Below, piece by piece: positions 1-11,043 of a DNA stretch of 64,000 bases. The position numbers and the translations under genes were made by a program. The DNA lies in NCBI GenBank assembly GCA_963746885.1, contig CAVVDM010000015.1:328493-392492 (forward strand). The letters run 5' to 3'. Every line of letters starts with the position of its first letter. Positions within the stretch are counted from its first letter, which is position 1. Source of the DNA: DATARH01 sp963746885. Lineage in GTDB: Bacteria > Pseudomonadota > Alphaproteobacteria > ATCC43930 > CGMCC-115725. The notes below the pieces were generated by a model. That model made no database searches. It had not been told where the DNA came from and saw only the letters and a program-made list of their open reading frames with translations.

Positions 1-1370
1 CCGCGCCGGTTCAGGAACAGCAGAGCCTGCTCACCCGCTGCCAGCGTGTCGCCAAGGGCTGCGACGAGGGGCGTCGACAAAAACCGGCCCGGATCGAGCC
101 GCTCGCGCCGCATGTCGACGAGCGCGATCTGCGGCAAGGCGGCGTTGGCGTGGCGGCGCGGCAACGACACGCGCTCGTAGCGGCCGCGCGCAATGTTGAC
201 AACGGTTTCGAGCGAGGGCGTGGCCGACACCAGCACGATCGGGATCGCGGCGATCGAGGCGCGCAACACCGCCATGTCGCGCGCCTGATAGGCGACGCCA
301 TCCTCCTGCTTGTAAGAGGGGTCGTGCTCCTCGTCGACCACGATCAGGCCGAGCTCGGCAAACGGCAGGAACAACGCCGAGCGCGCCCCGACGACGATGC
401 GCGCGCGCCCCGTCGCGACGGCGCGCCACGCGTCTCGCCGCGCCGCTTGCGGCACGTCCGAATGCCATTCGGTCGGTGCCGTCCCGAAGCGTCGCCGAAA
501 GCGGTCGAGCCATTGTGCGCCGAGCGCAATCTCGGGCAGGAGTACGAGCACCTGATGGCCGGCGGCCAACGCCGCCGCGATCGCCGCGAAATAGGCCTCG
601 GTCTTGCCCGAGCCGGTGACCCCGTCGAGCACCGTGACGCTGAACCCGCCGGCAGCGGCCCGCGCGACGAGCCGTTCGGCCGCCCGTTGCTGGTCGGGCG
701 AGAGCGGCGGCCCCGGCGCGTCCCATGTCTCAGCGGGCGGTGCCGGGTCCTCGCCCGGGAGCAGCAAGACCGCGACGTCGCCGGCAGCGAGCAGCCCGCG
801 CACCACCCCGATGCCGCAGCCGGCCCGCCGCGCCGCTTCGGCGACCGAACAGGCGCCGCCGTCGCGCAGCGCCTCGAGGACGCGCCGCCGCGCCGCGCTC
901 AACTGCTTTGCCGCATGTCCCCTCTGAGCCGATTCGGCGAGGGCTGCGAGGCCGGCCGGGGTTATCGCGCAGACGCGCCGCGGCGGCGGCGGCAACAGCG
1001 CCTCCGCGACGCTCATCGCCATACGTAGCACGAGGCCCGGCGCGGCCAGCGTGTAAGCCGCGACACGGTCGATGAAACGGCGCAGTTCCGGGCGCAGCGG
1101 CGGAGTCGCCAGGGTTTCGCTGATCGGCTTCAACCGCTCGGACGGGATTTCCCCCACCGCATCGCCTGCCCACACCACGCCGATGAGGCGGCGCGGCCCC
1201 AGCGTTACGCGGACGAAGCTGCCGGGCTCCGGCGGCTCACGCTCCGGCACGAGGTAATCGAGCGGCGCTGGCAACGGCAACGGCAGCAGCACCCGGACGC
1301 GCCCCGCCGCCTCGACGGCCTCGACTGGCGCGGCGCAGTTGGCACAGCGGTCGGGCGCAGCTACACTCAT
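1..1370 (-). CDS. priA: Primosomal protein N' (PriA helicase), 3' part outside the window
   Basis: PriA is the 3'-to-5' superfamily 2 helicase that reloads the replisome at stalled forks. The frame is open from the ATG at 1370 to the left edge, giving about 457 N-terminal residues. The conserved N-terminal stretch VRVLLPLPLPAPLDYLVP is followed by Walker A GVTGSGKTE, the DEEH box (VVDEEHDPSYKQ), the ATPSLET motif and the start of the C-terminal helicase lobe (ALLFLNRRG). The zinc-binding region and C-terminus are not seen. The first 20 or so residues contain a CANC pair before the conserved start and could be an over-extension; the upstream RBS is weak. It is divergent from the DUF484 gene. 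Confidence 0.95.
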   Translation of the reverse strand, partial: MSVAAPDRCANCAAPVEAVEAAGRVRVLLPLPLPAPLDYLVPEREPPEPGSFVRVTLGPRRLIGVVWAGDAVGEIPSERLKPISETLATPPLRPELRRFIDRVAAYTLAAPGLVLRMAMSVAEALLPPPPRRVCAITPAGLAALAESAQRGHAAKQLSAARRRVLEALRDGGACSVAEAARRAGCGIGVVRGLLAAGDVAVLLLPGEDPAPPAETWDAPGPPLSPDQQRAAERLVARAAAGGFSVTVLDGVTGSGKTEAYFAAIAAALAAGHQVLVLLPEIALGAQWLDRFRRRFGTAPTEWHSDVPQAARRDAWRAVATGRARIVVGARSALFLPFAELGLIVVDEEHDPSYKQEDGVAYQARDMAVLRASIAAIPIVLVSATPSLETVVNIARGRYERVSLPRRHANAALPQIALVDMRRERLDPGRFLSTPLVAALGDTLAAGEQALLFLNRR

Positions 1371-1515
1371 CCGGCGGCCGACACGCGCCGCTTATTGGCC
1401 GGCATCAGGAAGGCTGGCCGCCGAACAGGTCTTGGGTGTTGGTGAATGATCACGTCGTATCCCGCGCTGCACCGCCCTAGCTTTGCGCCTGTCGCAGAGA
1501 CAAGGTAGCAACGTC

Positions 1516-2259
1516 GTGGTCGACCGCCCACGCGACAAGCCGCATGCCGAGCGCGATCCGCCGCCGCCCGAGGCCCCGGGCGGGATCGGCGGCCGCGACG
1601 TGGTCGCGTATCTCCGCCGGAATCCCGATTTTCTCGACCGCCATCCCGAGGCGCTCCGCCTGCTGCGCGCGCCAAGCCGCGAACTCGGCGACGATGTCTC
1701 CGATTTCCAGCAGTTTCTCGTCGAGCGGCTGCGCCACGACCTGGCGCGCGTCAACCTCGAACATCGCACCCTGATTGCCGCCAGCCGCGGCACTCTGGCA
1801 AGCCAGAGCCGGGTGCACAAGGCGGTGCTGGCGATTCTCGCCGCCCAGAGCTTCGAGCAATTGCTGCAGACCGTGACGACCGACCTTGCCGTGCTGCTCG
1901 ACGTCGACATCGTCACGGTCGGCGTCGAAAGCACCGCCGCGCCGGTCGGTCGGCTTACCCTTCACGGCATCCAGCTGCTGCGGGCGGGAGCGGTCGATGC
2001 GCTGCTCGGCCCCGAGCGCACCGTGCTCCTCCGCGCCGACATGCCCGGCGAGCCGATGACGTTCGGCAGCGCCGCCGGCCTCGTTCGCTCGCAGGCGCTG
2101 CTTCGCCTCGGCTTCGGGCGCGGCGCACCGGTCGGGCTGCTCTGCATCGGCACAAGGGAGCCGCGGCGCTTCCATCCCGGGGTCGGCACCGAGCCGTTGA
2201 CCTTTCTCGCCCGGGCGCTCGGCACCACGATCGCGCAATGGCTGAACCCGCGCGCCTGA
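1516..2259 (+). CDS. DUF484 family protein
   Basis: This 247-residue protein matches the DUF484 family, a GAF-like fold of unknown function that commonly precedes xerC. The family signature is an N-terminal helical part with DVVAYLRRNPDFLDRHPE, followed by a GAF-like region containing GLLCIGTREPRRFHPGVGT. I chose the GTG at 1516 because an AAGGT element lies about 8 nt upstream; a TTG at 1483 would add 11 residues. The gene overlaps the xerC start by 22 nt, which suggests translational coupling. No enzymatic role is known. Confidence 0.85.
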   Translation: MVDRPRDKPHAERDPPPPEAPGGIGGRDVVAYLRRNPDFLDRHPEALRLLRAPSRELGDDVSDFQQFLVERLRHDLARVNLEHRTLIAASRGTLASQSRVHKAVLAILAAQSFEQLLQTVTTDLAVLLDVDIVTVGVESTAAPVGRLTLHGIQLLRAGAVDALLGPERTVLLRADMPGEPMTFGSAAGLVRSQALLRLGFGRGAPVGLLCIGTREPRRFHPGVGTEPLTFLARALGTTIAQWLNPRA

Positions 2260-3236
2260 CCGGGCGCGCGGTCGAGAAGCCGTTTCCGGCGCTGCCCCAG
2301 CCGATCGCGCTGGCGCGGTTTTCTGCCGCCGAGGATTTGCACGGAGCGATCGCGACGTGGATGGCGTGGCTCGCCGGCGAGCGTCGTGCCTCGGCGCATA
2401 CGGTGGCCGCCTACGGCCGCGACCTCGCCTTCTTTCTCGATTTCCTGACCGGGCATCTCGGCGAGCCGTCGAGCTTGGCGACGTTCGCCCGGCTGGTCCC
2501 GGCGGATTTCCGCGCCTATCTCGCGTTTCGCGCAGCCCGCGTCGAGCGTAGCTCGGTCGCGCGCGGCCTCTCGGTGGTGCGCGTCTTCATCCGCTTTCTG
2601 GAGCGGCGCGGCCTCGCATCGGGTCCGGCGCTTGCCGTCTTGCGGGCACCGAAATTGCCGCACGGCGTACCGAAGCCGCTCTCGGTCGGTGATGCGGCCG
2701 AAATGATCGATGCGCCATCGGGCTTCGTCGTCAGCCCCTGGCAAGCGAAGCGTGATGTCGCGGTGTTGACGCTGCTGTACGGTTGCGGACTGCGCATCTC
2801 CGAGGCGCTTGGCCTCAAGCGCGCCGAGGCGCCGCAGGGCGACCTGATCACGATCACCGGCAAGGGCAACAAGCAGAGAATCGTGCCGACATTGCCGGCG
2901 GTGCGCCAGGCGATCGCCGATTACCTCGCGGCCTGCCCGTATACCCTCGCCGCCGACGGGCCGCTCTTTGTCGGGGCGCGCGGTGGGCCGCTCCACCCGC
3001 GCCTGGTGCAACGCCAGATGGAGACATTGCGCCGCGCGCTCGGCCTGCCCGAGACCGCAACCCCGCATGCGCTGCGTCACAGCTTCGCGACGCATCTATT
3101 GGGTGGCGGCGGCGATCTGCGCGCGATCCAGGAGCTTCTCGGCCACGCCAGCCTGTCGACGACGCAGCGCTATACCTCGGTCGAGACCGAGCGCCTGTTC
3201 GCCGTCTACGACGCCGCCCACCCGCGGGCGCGCTGA
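2238..3236 (+). CDS. xerC: Tyrosine recombinase XerC
   Basis: XerC acts with XerD at dif to resolve chromosome dimers. The 332 residues comprise an N-terminal SAM-like core-binding domain (about residues 30-125) and a C-terminal catalytic domain. The catalytic set is visible: Arg in YGCGLRISEAL, Lys in TGKGNKQR, HALRH, the GH of LLGHASL, and the nucleophilic Tyr in TTQRYTSV. The length is typical. Its place behind DUF484 supports housekeeping XerC rather than a phage integrase. It is convergent with lpdA, with only 11 nt between stops. Confidence 0.93.
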   Translation: MAEPARLTGRAVEKPFPALPQPIALARFSAAEDLHGAIATWMAWLAGERRASAHTVAAYGRDLAFFLDFLTGHLGEPSSLATFARLVPADFRAYLAFRAARVERSSVARGLSVVRVFIRFLERRGLASGPALAVLRAPKLPHGVPKPLSVGDAAEMIDAPSGFVVSPWQAKRDVAVLTLLYGCGLRISEALGLKRAEAPQGDLITITGKGNKQRIVPTLPAVRQAIADYLAACPYTLAADGPLFVGARGGPLHPRLVQRQMETLRRALGLPETATPHALRHSFATHLLGGGGDLRAIQELLGHASLSTTQRYTSVETERLFAVYDAAHPRAR

Positions 3237-3247
3237 GCGCACCAGCC

Positions 3248-4642
3248 TCAGATGTGAATCGCCCGCCCGTCGACCGCGAGGGCGGCTTCCTTCACGGCTT
3301 CACTCAGCGTCGGGTGGGCGTGGCAGGTGCGTGCGATGTCCTCGGCCGACGCGCCGAACTCGAGCGCCAGCGCCGTCTCGGCGATCAGCGTGCCGGCGTC
3401 GGGGCCGATGATGTGAACGCCGCGGACCCGGTCGGTTGTCGTTTCGGCCAACACCTTGACGAAGCCGTCTGTGTCGGCGTTGGTGCGGGCGCGCGGGTTG
3501 GCGCTGAATGGAAATTTGCCCACTCGGTAATCGACCCCGGCGGCCTTCAGCTCCTCTTCAGTCTTGCCGACCGCGGCGACCTCCGGCCACGTGTAGACGA
3601 CCGAGGGGATCGCGTCGTAGTCGACCCAGGTCTGCTGGCCGGCCAGGCGCTCGATGACCGCGACGCCCTCTTCGGAGGCTTTGTGCGCCAGCATCGGCCC
3701 GCGGATCGCGTCGCCGATCGCATAGATGCCGGCGACGTTGGTTGCGAAACCGTCATTGACCGCGATCCGCCCGGCGGCGTCGCGCGCCACGCCGATTTCG
3801 TCGAGACCGAGGCCGTCGGTGAACGGGCGGCGGCCGATCGCGACCAGCACGACGTCGGCGGCGAGGCTGTCGCGCTCGCCGCCTGCCGCCGGCTCCAGTT
3901 GGAGCATGACGGCATCGTTGTCGAGGGTGCCGCTGACGACCCGGGTCGCCAGCCTGAAATCGACGCCGCCGCGCGTCAGCAGGCGCTGCAAGGCGGGGCC
4001 AAGCTCGCGATCCATGTTGGGCAGGATGCGGTCGAGGTATTCGATGATCGTGACCTTGGCGCCGAGCCGGGCCCACACCGAGCCGAGCTCGAGGCCGATA
4101 TAGCCGCCGCCGATCACCGCCAGCCGCTCGGGAACCCGCTGCAGCGCTAGCGCCCCGGTCGAGGTGACGATCTGCCGCTCGTCGATCGCCAACCCCGGCA
4201 GCGGGATGCTTTCCGAGCCGGTGGCGATAATGATCGCGCCGGCCTCGACCTCGCTCCCGCCAACCAGCGCGACCCGGCCCGGCCCGGCGATGCGCGCTCT
4301 GCCCTTGAGCCAATCGACCTTGTTCTTGCGGAACAGGAATTCGACGCCGCGCGTCAGCGTCGTCACCACCTGGTCCTTGCGCGCCATCATCGCCGCGAGG
4401 TCGAGGCCGACCTCACCGACCTGGATGCCGTGCGCCGCGAGGCCGTGCCGCGCCTCGGCGAATTTCTCCGAGGATTGCAGCAATGCCTTCGATGGGATGC
4501 AGCCGATATTGAGGCAGGTGCCGCCGAGCGTCGCACGCGCATCAACACAGGCGACGCGCATGCCAAGCTGTGCCGCACGGATCGCCGCGACATAGCCGCC
4601 CGGGCCGGCCCCAATCACGACGACGTCGTAATGCTCGGCCAT
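3248..4642 (-). CDS. lpdA: Dihydrolipoyl dehydrogenase (E3)
   Basis: E3 reoxidises dihydrolipoamide on the E2 subunits of 2-oxoacid dehydrogenases using FAD and NAD. The 464-residue sequence has the N-terminal FAD site VVIGAGPGGYVAA, the redox disulfide GGTCLNIGCIPSK, the NAD-binding GGGYIGLELGSVWA and the C-terminal dimer-interface His-Glu pair in CHAHPTLSEAV. Length and order match the family. It is the last gene of the sucCD-odhAB-lpdA operon, 2 nt after odhB, so it most likely serves the 2-oxoglutarate dehydrogenase complex. Confidence 0.97.
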   Translation of the reverse strand: MAEHYDVVVIGAGPGGYVAAIRAAQLGMRVACVDARATLGGTCLNIGCIPSKALLQSSEKFAEARHGLAAHGIQVGEVGLDLAAMMARKDQVVTTLTRGVEFLFRKNKVDWLKGRARIAGPGRVALVGGSEVEAGAIIIATGSESIPLPGLAIDERQIVTSTGALALQRVPERLAVIGGGYIGLELGSVWARLGAKVTIIEYLDRILPNMDRELGPALQRLLTRGGVDFRLATRVVSGTLDNDAVMLQLEPAAGGERDSLAADVVLVAIGRRPFTDGLGLDEIGVARDAAGRIAVNDGFATNVAGIYAIGDAIRGPMLAHKASEEGVAVIERLAGQQTWVDYDAIPSVVYTWPEVAAVGKTEEELKAAGVDYRVGKFPFSANPRARTNADTDGFVKVLAETTTDRVRGVHIIGPDAGTLIAETALALEFGASAEDIARTCHAHPTLSEAVKEAALAVDGRAIHI

Positions 4643-4644
4643 CG

Positions 4645-5853
4645 TCAGATATCGAACAGGAGGCGCGCCGGGTCCTCAACGCAGTCCTTGAGGCGTCCCA
4701 GGAACGTGACCGCCTCGCGGCCGTCGATGATGCGGTGGTCGTAGGTCAGCGCGACATACATCATCGGCCTGATCTCGACTCTTTCTCCCCCTGGGTCGCC
4801 GACCGCGATTGGGCGGCGCTCGATCTTGTGCATGCCGAGGATGGCCGATTGCGGCGGGTTGAGGATCGGCGTCGACAGCAATGAGCCGTAGACGCCGCCG
4901 TTCGAGATCGTGAAGGTGCCGCCCGACAGATCCTCGATCGTCAATCGGCCGTCGCGGGCCTTGTGGCCGAGCGCGGTGATCTCCTTCTCGATGTCGGCAA
5001 AGCTCCCGGCATCGGCGTCGCGCAACACCGGCACGACAAGCCCCTGCTCGGTGCCGACCGCTACGCCGATGTCGTAATGGTTCTTATAGACGATATCGTC
5101 GCCGTCGATCTCGGCATTGACCGCCGGCAGTTCCTTGAGCGCGACGATCACCGCCTTGACGAAGATCGACATGAAGCCGAGCCGCACGCCGTGTTTCTTC
5201 TCGAACGCGTCGCGCCAGCGCTCGCGCAGCGCAATCGCCGCGGACATGTCGATCTCGTTGAAGGTGGTCAGCATCGCCGCATTCTGCTGCGCCTCTTTCA
5301 GGCGCTCGGCGATGCGGCGGCGCAGCCGGGTCATGCGCACGCGGGTCTCCCGCGGCTCTATCTTCGGTTCCGGCGCTGGCGGCATCTCAGGGACGGGCGG
5401 CGGTGCGGGCCGGGCTTGCGCTGCGATCACGTCGCCTTTGGTCAATCGCCCGCCGGGGCCGGTCGCGGTAAGGCCCGCCACGTCGATGCCGCTCTCGGCA
5501 ACAAGCTTGCGGACGGCAGGGCCGGCGCGATCGAGGATCGGGCCGGCGTCCGCGCGCGGTGCCCCCGGCGGGGGAGGGTTGGGAAGGGGGCTTGCGGCGG
5601 GGGGCTGAACGGCTACTCCATCCGAGATCGTCCCAAGCACGGCGCCGACGGGCACGTTGCTGCCGGCGGCGGCACGGATCTCGCCGAGGATGCCCGCTTC
5701 GGGTGCCGGCACCTCCAGCGTCACCTTGTCGGTCTCCAGTTCGACGACCGGCTCGTCGCGCTCGACCGGCTCGCCGGGCTGTTTCAGCCACTTGGCGACG
5801 GTCGCCTCGGTTACCAACTCGCCGAGGCTGGGAACCTTGATCTCAGCTGCCAT
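4645..5853 (-). CDS. odhB: Dihydrolipoyllysine-residue succinyltransferase (2-oxoglutarate dehydrogenase E2)
   Basis: E2 core of the 2-oxoglutarate dehydrogenase complex, transferring the succinyl group from lipoyl-lysine to CoA. The 402 residues start with a lipoyl domain (ETDKVTLEVPAPEAG, lipoylated Lys near residue 43). A Pro/Ala-rich linker, a peripheral subunit-binding domain (about residues 115-150) and the catalytic domain follow, with active-site DHRIIDGREAV near the C-terminus. The ATG at 5853 gives the canonical lipoyl-domain start; the frame is open further upstream but without family similarity. It lies 11 nt after odhA. Confidence 0.96.
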   Translation of the reverse strand: MAAEIKVPSLGELVTEATVAKWLKQPGEPVERDEPVVELETDKVTLEVPAPEAGILGEIRAAAGSNVPVGAVLGTISDGVAVQPPAASPLPNPPPPGAPRADAGPILDRAGPAVRKLVAESGIDVAGLTATGPGGRLTKGDVIAAQARPAPPPVPEMPPAPEPKIEPRETRVRMTRLRRRIAERLKEAQQNAAMLTTFNEIDMSAAIALRERWRDAFEKKHGVRLGFMSIFVKAVIVALKELPAVNAEIDGDDIVYKNHYDIGVAVGTEQGLVVPVLRDADAGSFADIEKEITALGHKARDGRLTIEDLSGGTFTISNGGVYGSLLSTPILNPPQSAILGMHKIERRPIAVGDPGGERVEIRPMMYVALTYDHRIIDGREAVTFLGRLKDCVEDPARLLFDI

Positions 5854-5864
5854 CGCACCCCGCC

Positions 5865-8711
5865 CTACGCGGCCAGCGCGGCGTCGACGAGCTGCGCCTG
5901 TTCCTGGGTGTGCCGCTTGAACAGGCCCGTCGCCGGTGAAGCGGCCTCGGCGCGGCCGACAAAGCGCGGTCGCTTCGCGGCGATGTCCAGCCCGGCCAGC
6001 ACCTGCTCGATGCGCCGGTCGACAAAGCTCCATGCGCCCATGTTCTGCGGCTCCTCCTGGCACCACACGATTTCGGCGTTGCGGTAGCGCCGCAGAACCT
6101 GCCCGAGGCTGCGCAGCGGGAACGGGTAGAGCTGCTCGATGCGAATGAGGGCGACCCGCTTATCTTCCTTGGCGTCGCCCTTCTCGGCGCGCGCCTTCGC
6201 GAGGTCGAAATACGCCTTGCCGCTGCACAGCACGACGCGGCGCACCTGATCGTCGGTCGCGATCGCCTCGGTCTCCTCGATGATGCGATGGAAGGTGCGG
6301 CCCGGCCCCATCGCATCGAGCGGCGACATCACCTCCTTCGCGCGCAGCAGCGATTTCGGCGTGACGATGACCAGCGGCTTCCTAAACTTGCGGCGAACCT
6401 GGCGGCGCAGCGCATGAAAATAATTGGCCGCGGTGGTCAGGTTGCAGACCTGCATGTTGTCTTCGGCGCACAGTTGCAGGTAGCGCTCGAGCCGCGCCGA
6501 GGAATGCTCCGGCCCCTGGCCCTCGTAGCCGTGCGGCAACAGCAGCACGAGGCCGCTCATGCGCAGCCACTTGGCTTCGCCCGAGCTGAGAAACTGGTCG
6601 ATGATGACCTGCGCGCCGTTGGCGAAGTCGCCGAACTGCGCCTCCCAGATCACCAACGTCTTCGGGTCGGCGAGGCTGTAGCCGTATTCGAAGCCGACGA
6701 CCGCGGCCTCCGACAACGGGCTGTCGATGATGTCGAACCGCGCCTGCCCGTCGCGGACATGGTTGATCGGGATGTAGCGCTCCTCGCTCTCCTGGTCGAC
6801 CAATACCGCGTGGCGATGCGAGAACGTGCCGCGGCCGCTGTCCTGGCCGGACATGCGGACATGCGTGCCCTCGGCGCACAGAGTCCCGATTGCCAACGCC
6901 TCGGCGGTGGCCCAGTCGATCCCTTCGCCGGCTGCGAGCGCCTCCCGCTTCGCGTCGAGCTGACGGGCAACCTTGCGGTTGAGGCGAAAGCCCTCCGGCA
7001 CGTCGACAAGCGCTTGCCCAACCTCGCGCAGAATATCGAGGGGCACGGCGGTATTGCCACGGCGATCATCGTCGGGCGCCGGCTCGAAACCGGCCCAGGC
7101 GCCTTCCAGCCAGTCGGCCTTGTTCGGGCGGTAGCTGGCGGCGGCGGCGAATTGGGTTTCGAGGTCGGCGACAAAGGCGCTCGCCAGACCCTCGACCTCG
7201 GCCGGGGTCAGCACGCCCTCGGCGACGAGCCGCTCGGCGTAACGCTGGCGGGTGGTCGGGAGGCGGGCGATCGTGCGGTACATCAAGGGTTGGGTAAACG
7301 CCGGCTCGTCGCCCTCGTTGTGGCCGTGCCGGCGGTAGCAGAACAGGTCGATGACGACGTCCTTGTTGAAGCGCTGGCGGTATTCGATCGCGGTCCGCGC
7401 CACCTCGACCACCGCTTCGGGGTCGTCACCGTTGACGTGGAAGATCGGCGCCTGGATGCCCTTGGCAACGTCGGACGGGTAGGGGCTGGAGCGCGCGAAG
7501 GACGGCGCCGTCGTAAAGCCGATCTGGTTGTTGACGACGACGTGGATCGTGCCGCCGGTGCGGAAGCCGCGCAGGTCCGACAGTTCGAGCAACTCGGCGA
7601 CCAGCCCCTGGCCGGCGAAGGCGGCGTCGCCGTGCATCAGGATGCCGATCACCTGCTTGCGCTCGGCGTCGCCGCGCTGGTGTTGCTTCGAGCGCACCTT
7701 GCCGAGCACGACCGGGTCGACCGCCTCGAGATGCGACGGGTTGGCCGCGAGCGAGAGATGCACATTGCGGCCCCCGACCTCGCGGTCGGTCGAGGTGCCC
7801 AGATGGTATTTGACGTCACCCGAACCATGCACGTCGTCGGGATTGGCCGCGACGCCCTGGAATTCGGAGAAGATCGCGGCATAGGGCTTGCCCATGAAAT
7901 TGGCCAGCACGTTGAGCCGGCCGCGATGCGGCATGCCGATGACGAATTCCTCGACTCCGAGCTCGGCGCCGCGCCGCAGGATCGCCTCCAGCGCCGGCAT
8001 CAGCAACTCGCCGCCCTCGATGCCGAAGCGCTTGGTGCCGGTATAGCGCCGGTCGAGAAAGCGCTCGAAGGTCTCGGCCACGGTCAGCACCCGCAGCACC
8101 TCCTTCCGCGCGGCGTTGGTCAGGCTCGGACGGCTCTCGCGGTGCTCGAATTTCTGCTGGATCCACAGGCGCTCGCCCGGCACCTGGATGTGCATGTACT
8201 CGACGCCGACATGGCCGCAATAGGTCTCGCGGAGGATCGCGATGATCTCGCGCAAACTGGCACGCTCGCGCCCGAGCAGATTGTTGATGAAGATGTCGCG
8301 GTCGAGGTCGGCCTCGGTGAAGCCATAGCTGCGGTAGTCGAGCTCGGGGTGACGGCCGCGCCGCTCGAGCTTCAAGGGATCGAGATCGGCGTCGAGATGG
8401 CCGCGCACCCGGTAGGCGCGGATCAGGTTGAGGGCGCGGATCGAGTCGACCGCCGCCTGATGAAACGCCTGCGCGTCGACCGGCGTGGCCCGCGGGGCAC
8501 TCGGCTCGACGAAAAGCGGCGGTAATGGGCGCGCCCATTGCGGCCCGGCACGCTCGGCCTTGAGCGCCGCCGCATCGTCGCCGACCTCGCCGAAAAACCG
8601 TCGCCAGCTCTCGTCAACCGCCTCGGGGTCGTCAAGGTAGCGGGTATAGAGCTCCGCGATAAAGCCGGCACTGGCACCGGACAGAAACGCGGATCGATCA
8701 ATCTCGGGCAT
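5865..8711 (-). CDS. odhA: 2-oxoglutarate dehydrogenase E1 component
   Basis: Thiamine-diphosphate E1 that decarboxylates 2-oxoglutarate and succinylates the E2 lipoyl group. The 948-residue length is typical. The N-terminal E2-interacting segment (FLSGASAGFIAELYTRYLDDP), the region around IGMPHRGRLNVLANFMGKP, the ThDP-binding HGDAAFAGQG and the C-terminal SSARLERYLQLCAEDN are all visible. The ATG at 8711 is preceded by GAGGAGG at about 13 nt. The gap to sucD (90 nt) is the largest inside the operon. Confidence 0.97.
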   Translation of the reverse strand: MPEIDRSAFLSGASAGFIAELYTRYLDDPEAVDESWRRFFGEVGDDAAALKAERAGPQWARPLPPLFVEPSAPRATPVDAQAFHQAAVDSIRALNLIRAYRVRGHLDADLDPLKLERRGRHPELDYRSYGFTEADLDRDIFINNLLGRERASLREIIAILRETYCGHVGVEYMHIQVPGERLWIQQKFEHRESRPSLTNAARKEVLRVLTVAETFERFLDRRYTGTKRFGIEGGELLMPALEAILRRGAELGVEEFVIGMPHRGRLNVLANFMGKPYAAIFSEFQGVAANPDDVHGSGDVKYHLGTSTDREVGGRNVHLSLAANPSHLEAVDPVVLGKVRSKQHQRGDAERKQVIGILMHGDAAFAGQGLVAELLELSDLRGFRTGGTIHVVVNNQIGFTTAPSFARSSPYPSDVAKGIQAPIFHVNGDDPEAVVEVARTAIEYRQRFNKDVVIDLFCYRRHGHNEGDEPAFTQPLMYRTIARLPTTRQRYAERLVAEGVLTPAEVEGLASAFVADLETQFAAAASYRPNKADWLEGAWAGFEPAPDDDRRGNTAVPLDILREVGQALVDVPEGFRLNRKVARQLDAKREALAAGEGIDWATAEALAIGTLCAEGTHVRMSGQDSGRGTFSHRHAVLVDQESEERYIPINHVRDGQARFDIIDSPLSEAAVVGFEYGYSLADPKTLVIWEAQFGDFANGAQVIIDQFLSSGEAKWLRMSGLVLLLPHGYEGQGPEHSSARLERYLQLCAEDNMQVCNLTTAANYFHALRRQVRRKFRKPLVIVTPKSLLRAKEVMSPLDAMGPGRTFHRIIEETEAIATDDQVRRVVLCSGKAYFDLAKARAEKGDAKEDKRVALIRIEQLYPFPLRSLGQVLRRYRNAEIVWCQEEPQNMGAWSFVDRRIEQVLAGLDIAAKRPRFVGRAEAASPATGLFKRHTQEQAQLVDAALAA

Positions 8712-8801
8712 TAGGGACTCTGATCGCCTCCTCTGCTGTCGCGGCGCAACTCGCCGGTAAGACAATGTGGGGAGGCGATATGAAGATTCCTCCTAAAGCC
8801 T

Positions 8802-9676
<875 letters not shown>

Positions 9677-9677
<1 letters not shown>

Positions 9678-10846
9678 CACGCCGCCTCCCGCACCGCGGC
9701 GACGACCTTGCGCGCGGCGTCCTCGAAATTGTCGGCTGCCTGCAATGGCAGCCCGGATTGGCTCAAGATGCGGCGCCCGAGTTCGACGTTGGTGCCTTCA
9801 AGCCTGACGACGAGCGGCACATGCAGGTTTACCTCGCGCGCCGCCGAGACGACGCCCTCGGCGATGACGTCGCAGCGCATGATGCCGCCGAAAATGTTGA
9901 CGAGGATCGCCTCGACATTGGAGTCGGACAGAATCAGCTTGAACGCGACGGTCACCCGCTCCTTCGTCGCGCCGCCGCCGACATCGAGGAAATTGGCCGG
10001 GCTGCCGCCATAGAGCTTGATGATGTCCATCGTCGCCATGGCTAGCCCGGCGCCGTTGACCATGCAGCCGATACTCCCGTCGAGCTTGACGTAGTTGAGC
10101 GCGTGGCGGCCGGCCTCGAGCTCGATCGGGTCCTCCTCGTCCTCGTCGCGTAACGCCTCGATCTCGGGGTGGCGGAACAGCGCGTTGTCGTCGAACGAGA
10201 TCTTGGCATCGAGGGCAATGAGGTCGCCGGCGCCGGTCACCACCAGCGGGTTGATCTCTATCAGCGCGGCGTCGAGTTCGATGAAGGCGCGGTAGAGGGC
10301 GCTGACGAAGCGGACCAGCGCCCTGACCTGGCCGCCCGACAGCCCGAAGCCGAAGGCGAGGCGGCGGGCATGAAACGCCGACAGCCCGGACGCCGGATCG
10401 ATCGCGATGCGCAGGATCTTGTCGGGCGCGCGTGCGGCCAGTTCTTCGATCTCCATGCCGCCCTCGCCGGCGCCGATCAGCGTGATCCGCCCGCGGCCCC
10501 GGTCAATCGACAGCGCGAGGTACAGCTCGCGGGCAATGTCGCAACCGGCCTCGACATAGACCCGCTTGACCTCGCGGCCGTCGGGACCGGTCTGGTGGGT
10601 CACCAGATTGTGGCCGATCAGCGCGCGCGCCGCGGCGGCGACCTCGTCCTCCGAGCGCGCCAGCTTGACGCCGCCCGCCTTGCCGCGCCCGCCGGCGTGG
10701 ATCTGCGCCTTGACCGCCCACACCCGCCCGCCGAGCCGGTTTGCGGCGTCGACCGCCTCCGTGGCGGTATAGGCCACCGCCCCGGGCGGGACGGCGACGC
10801 CGAATTTCGCCAACAGCTCTTTCGCCTGATATTCGTGGATGTTCAT
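9677..10846 (-). CDS. sucC: Succinyl-CoA ligase, beta subunit
   Basis: Beta subunit with the ATP-grasp nucleotide-binding domain. The 389 residues start MNIHEYQAKELLAKFGV, contain KAQIHAGGRGKAGGVK and end with the ligase domain carrying the subunit-contact motif NIFGGIMRCDVIAEGV. It is the first gene of the minus-strand TCA operon. In many alphaproteobacteria mdh precedes sucC; here the upstream neighbour is instead the divergent MetE-like gene at 11044. About 200 bp separate the two starts and must hold both promoters. Confidence 0.97.
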
Positions 10847-11043
10847 CGCACCGCCTTGCAACCTGAGGGAAACGGATACGATCGCCCGCCAATCGAATTC
10901 GGCCGGTCTATACGCAAGTTCCCCGCGGTTCAACGCAATTGGCGTGCCTGGCTGCCGGCGCCTTGAGCGGCGCCTTGCGCTTGCCGGCAAGCGTGAAGAG
11001 TCGCACGCTGCTGCGAACGACAAGGCGAGCGGAGGGAAGCGCG

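Noticed and set aside
6288..8525. A 745-codon plus-strand open frame opposite odhA
   Set aside because: Antisense shadow of high-GC coding sequence. It lies wholly within odhA, which has full family motifs, and its own sequence shows no family.
10847..11043. A possible cobalamin or SAM riboswitch before the MetE-like gene
   Set aside because: I see no B12-box or SAM-riboswitch core in the 197-bp gap.
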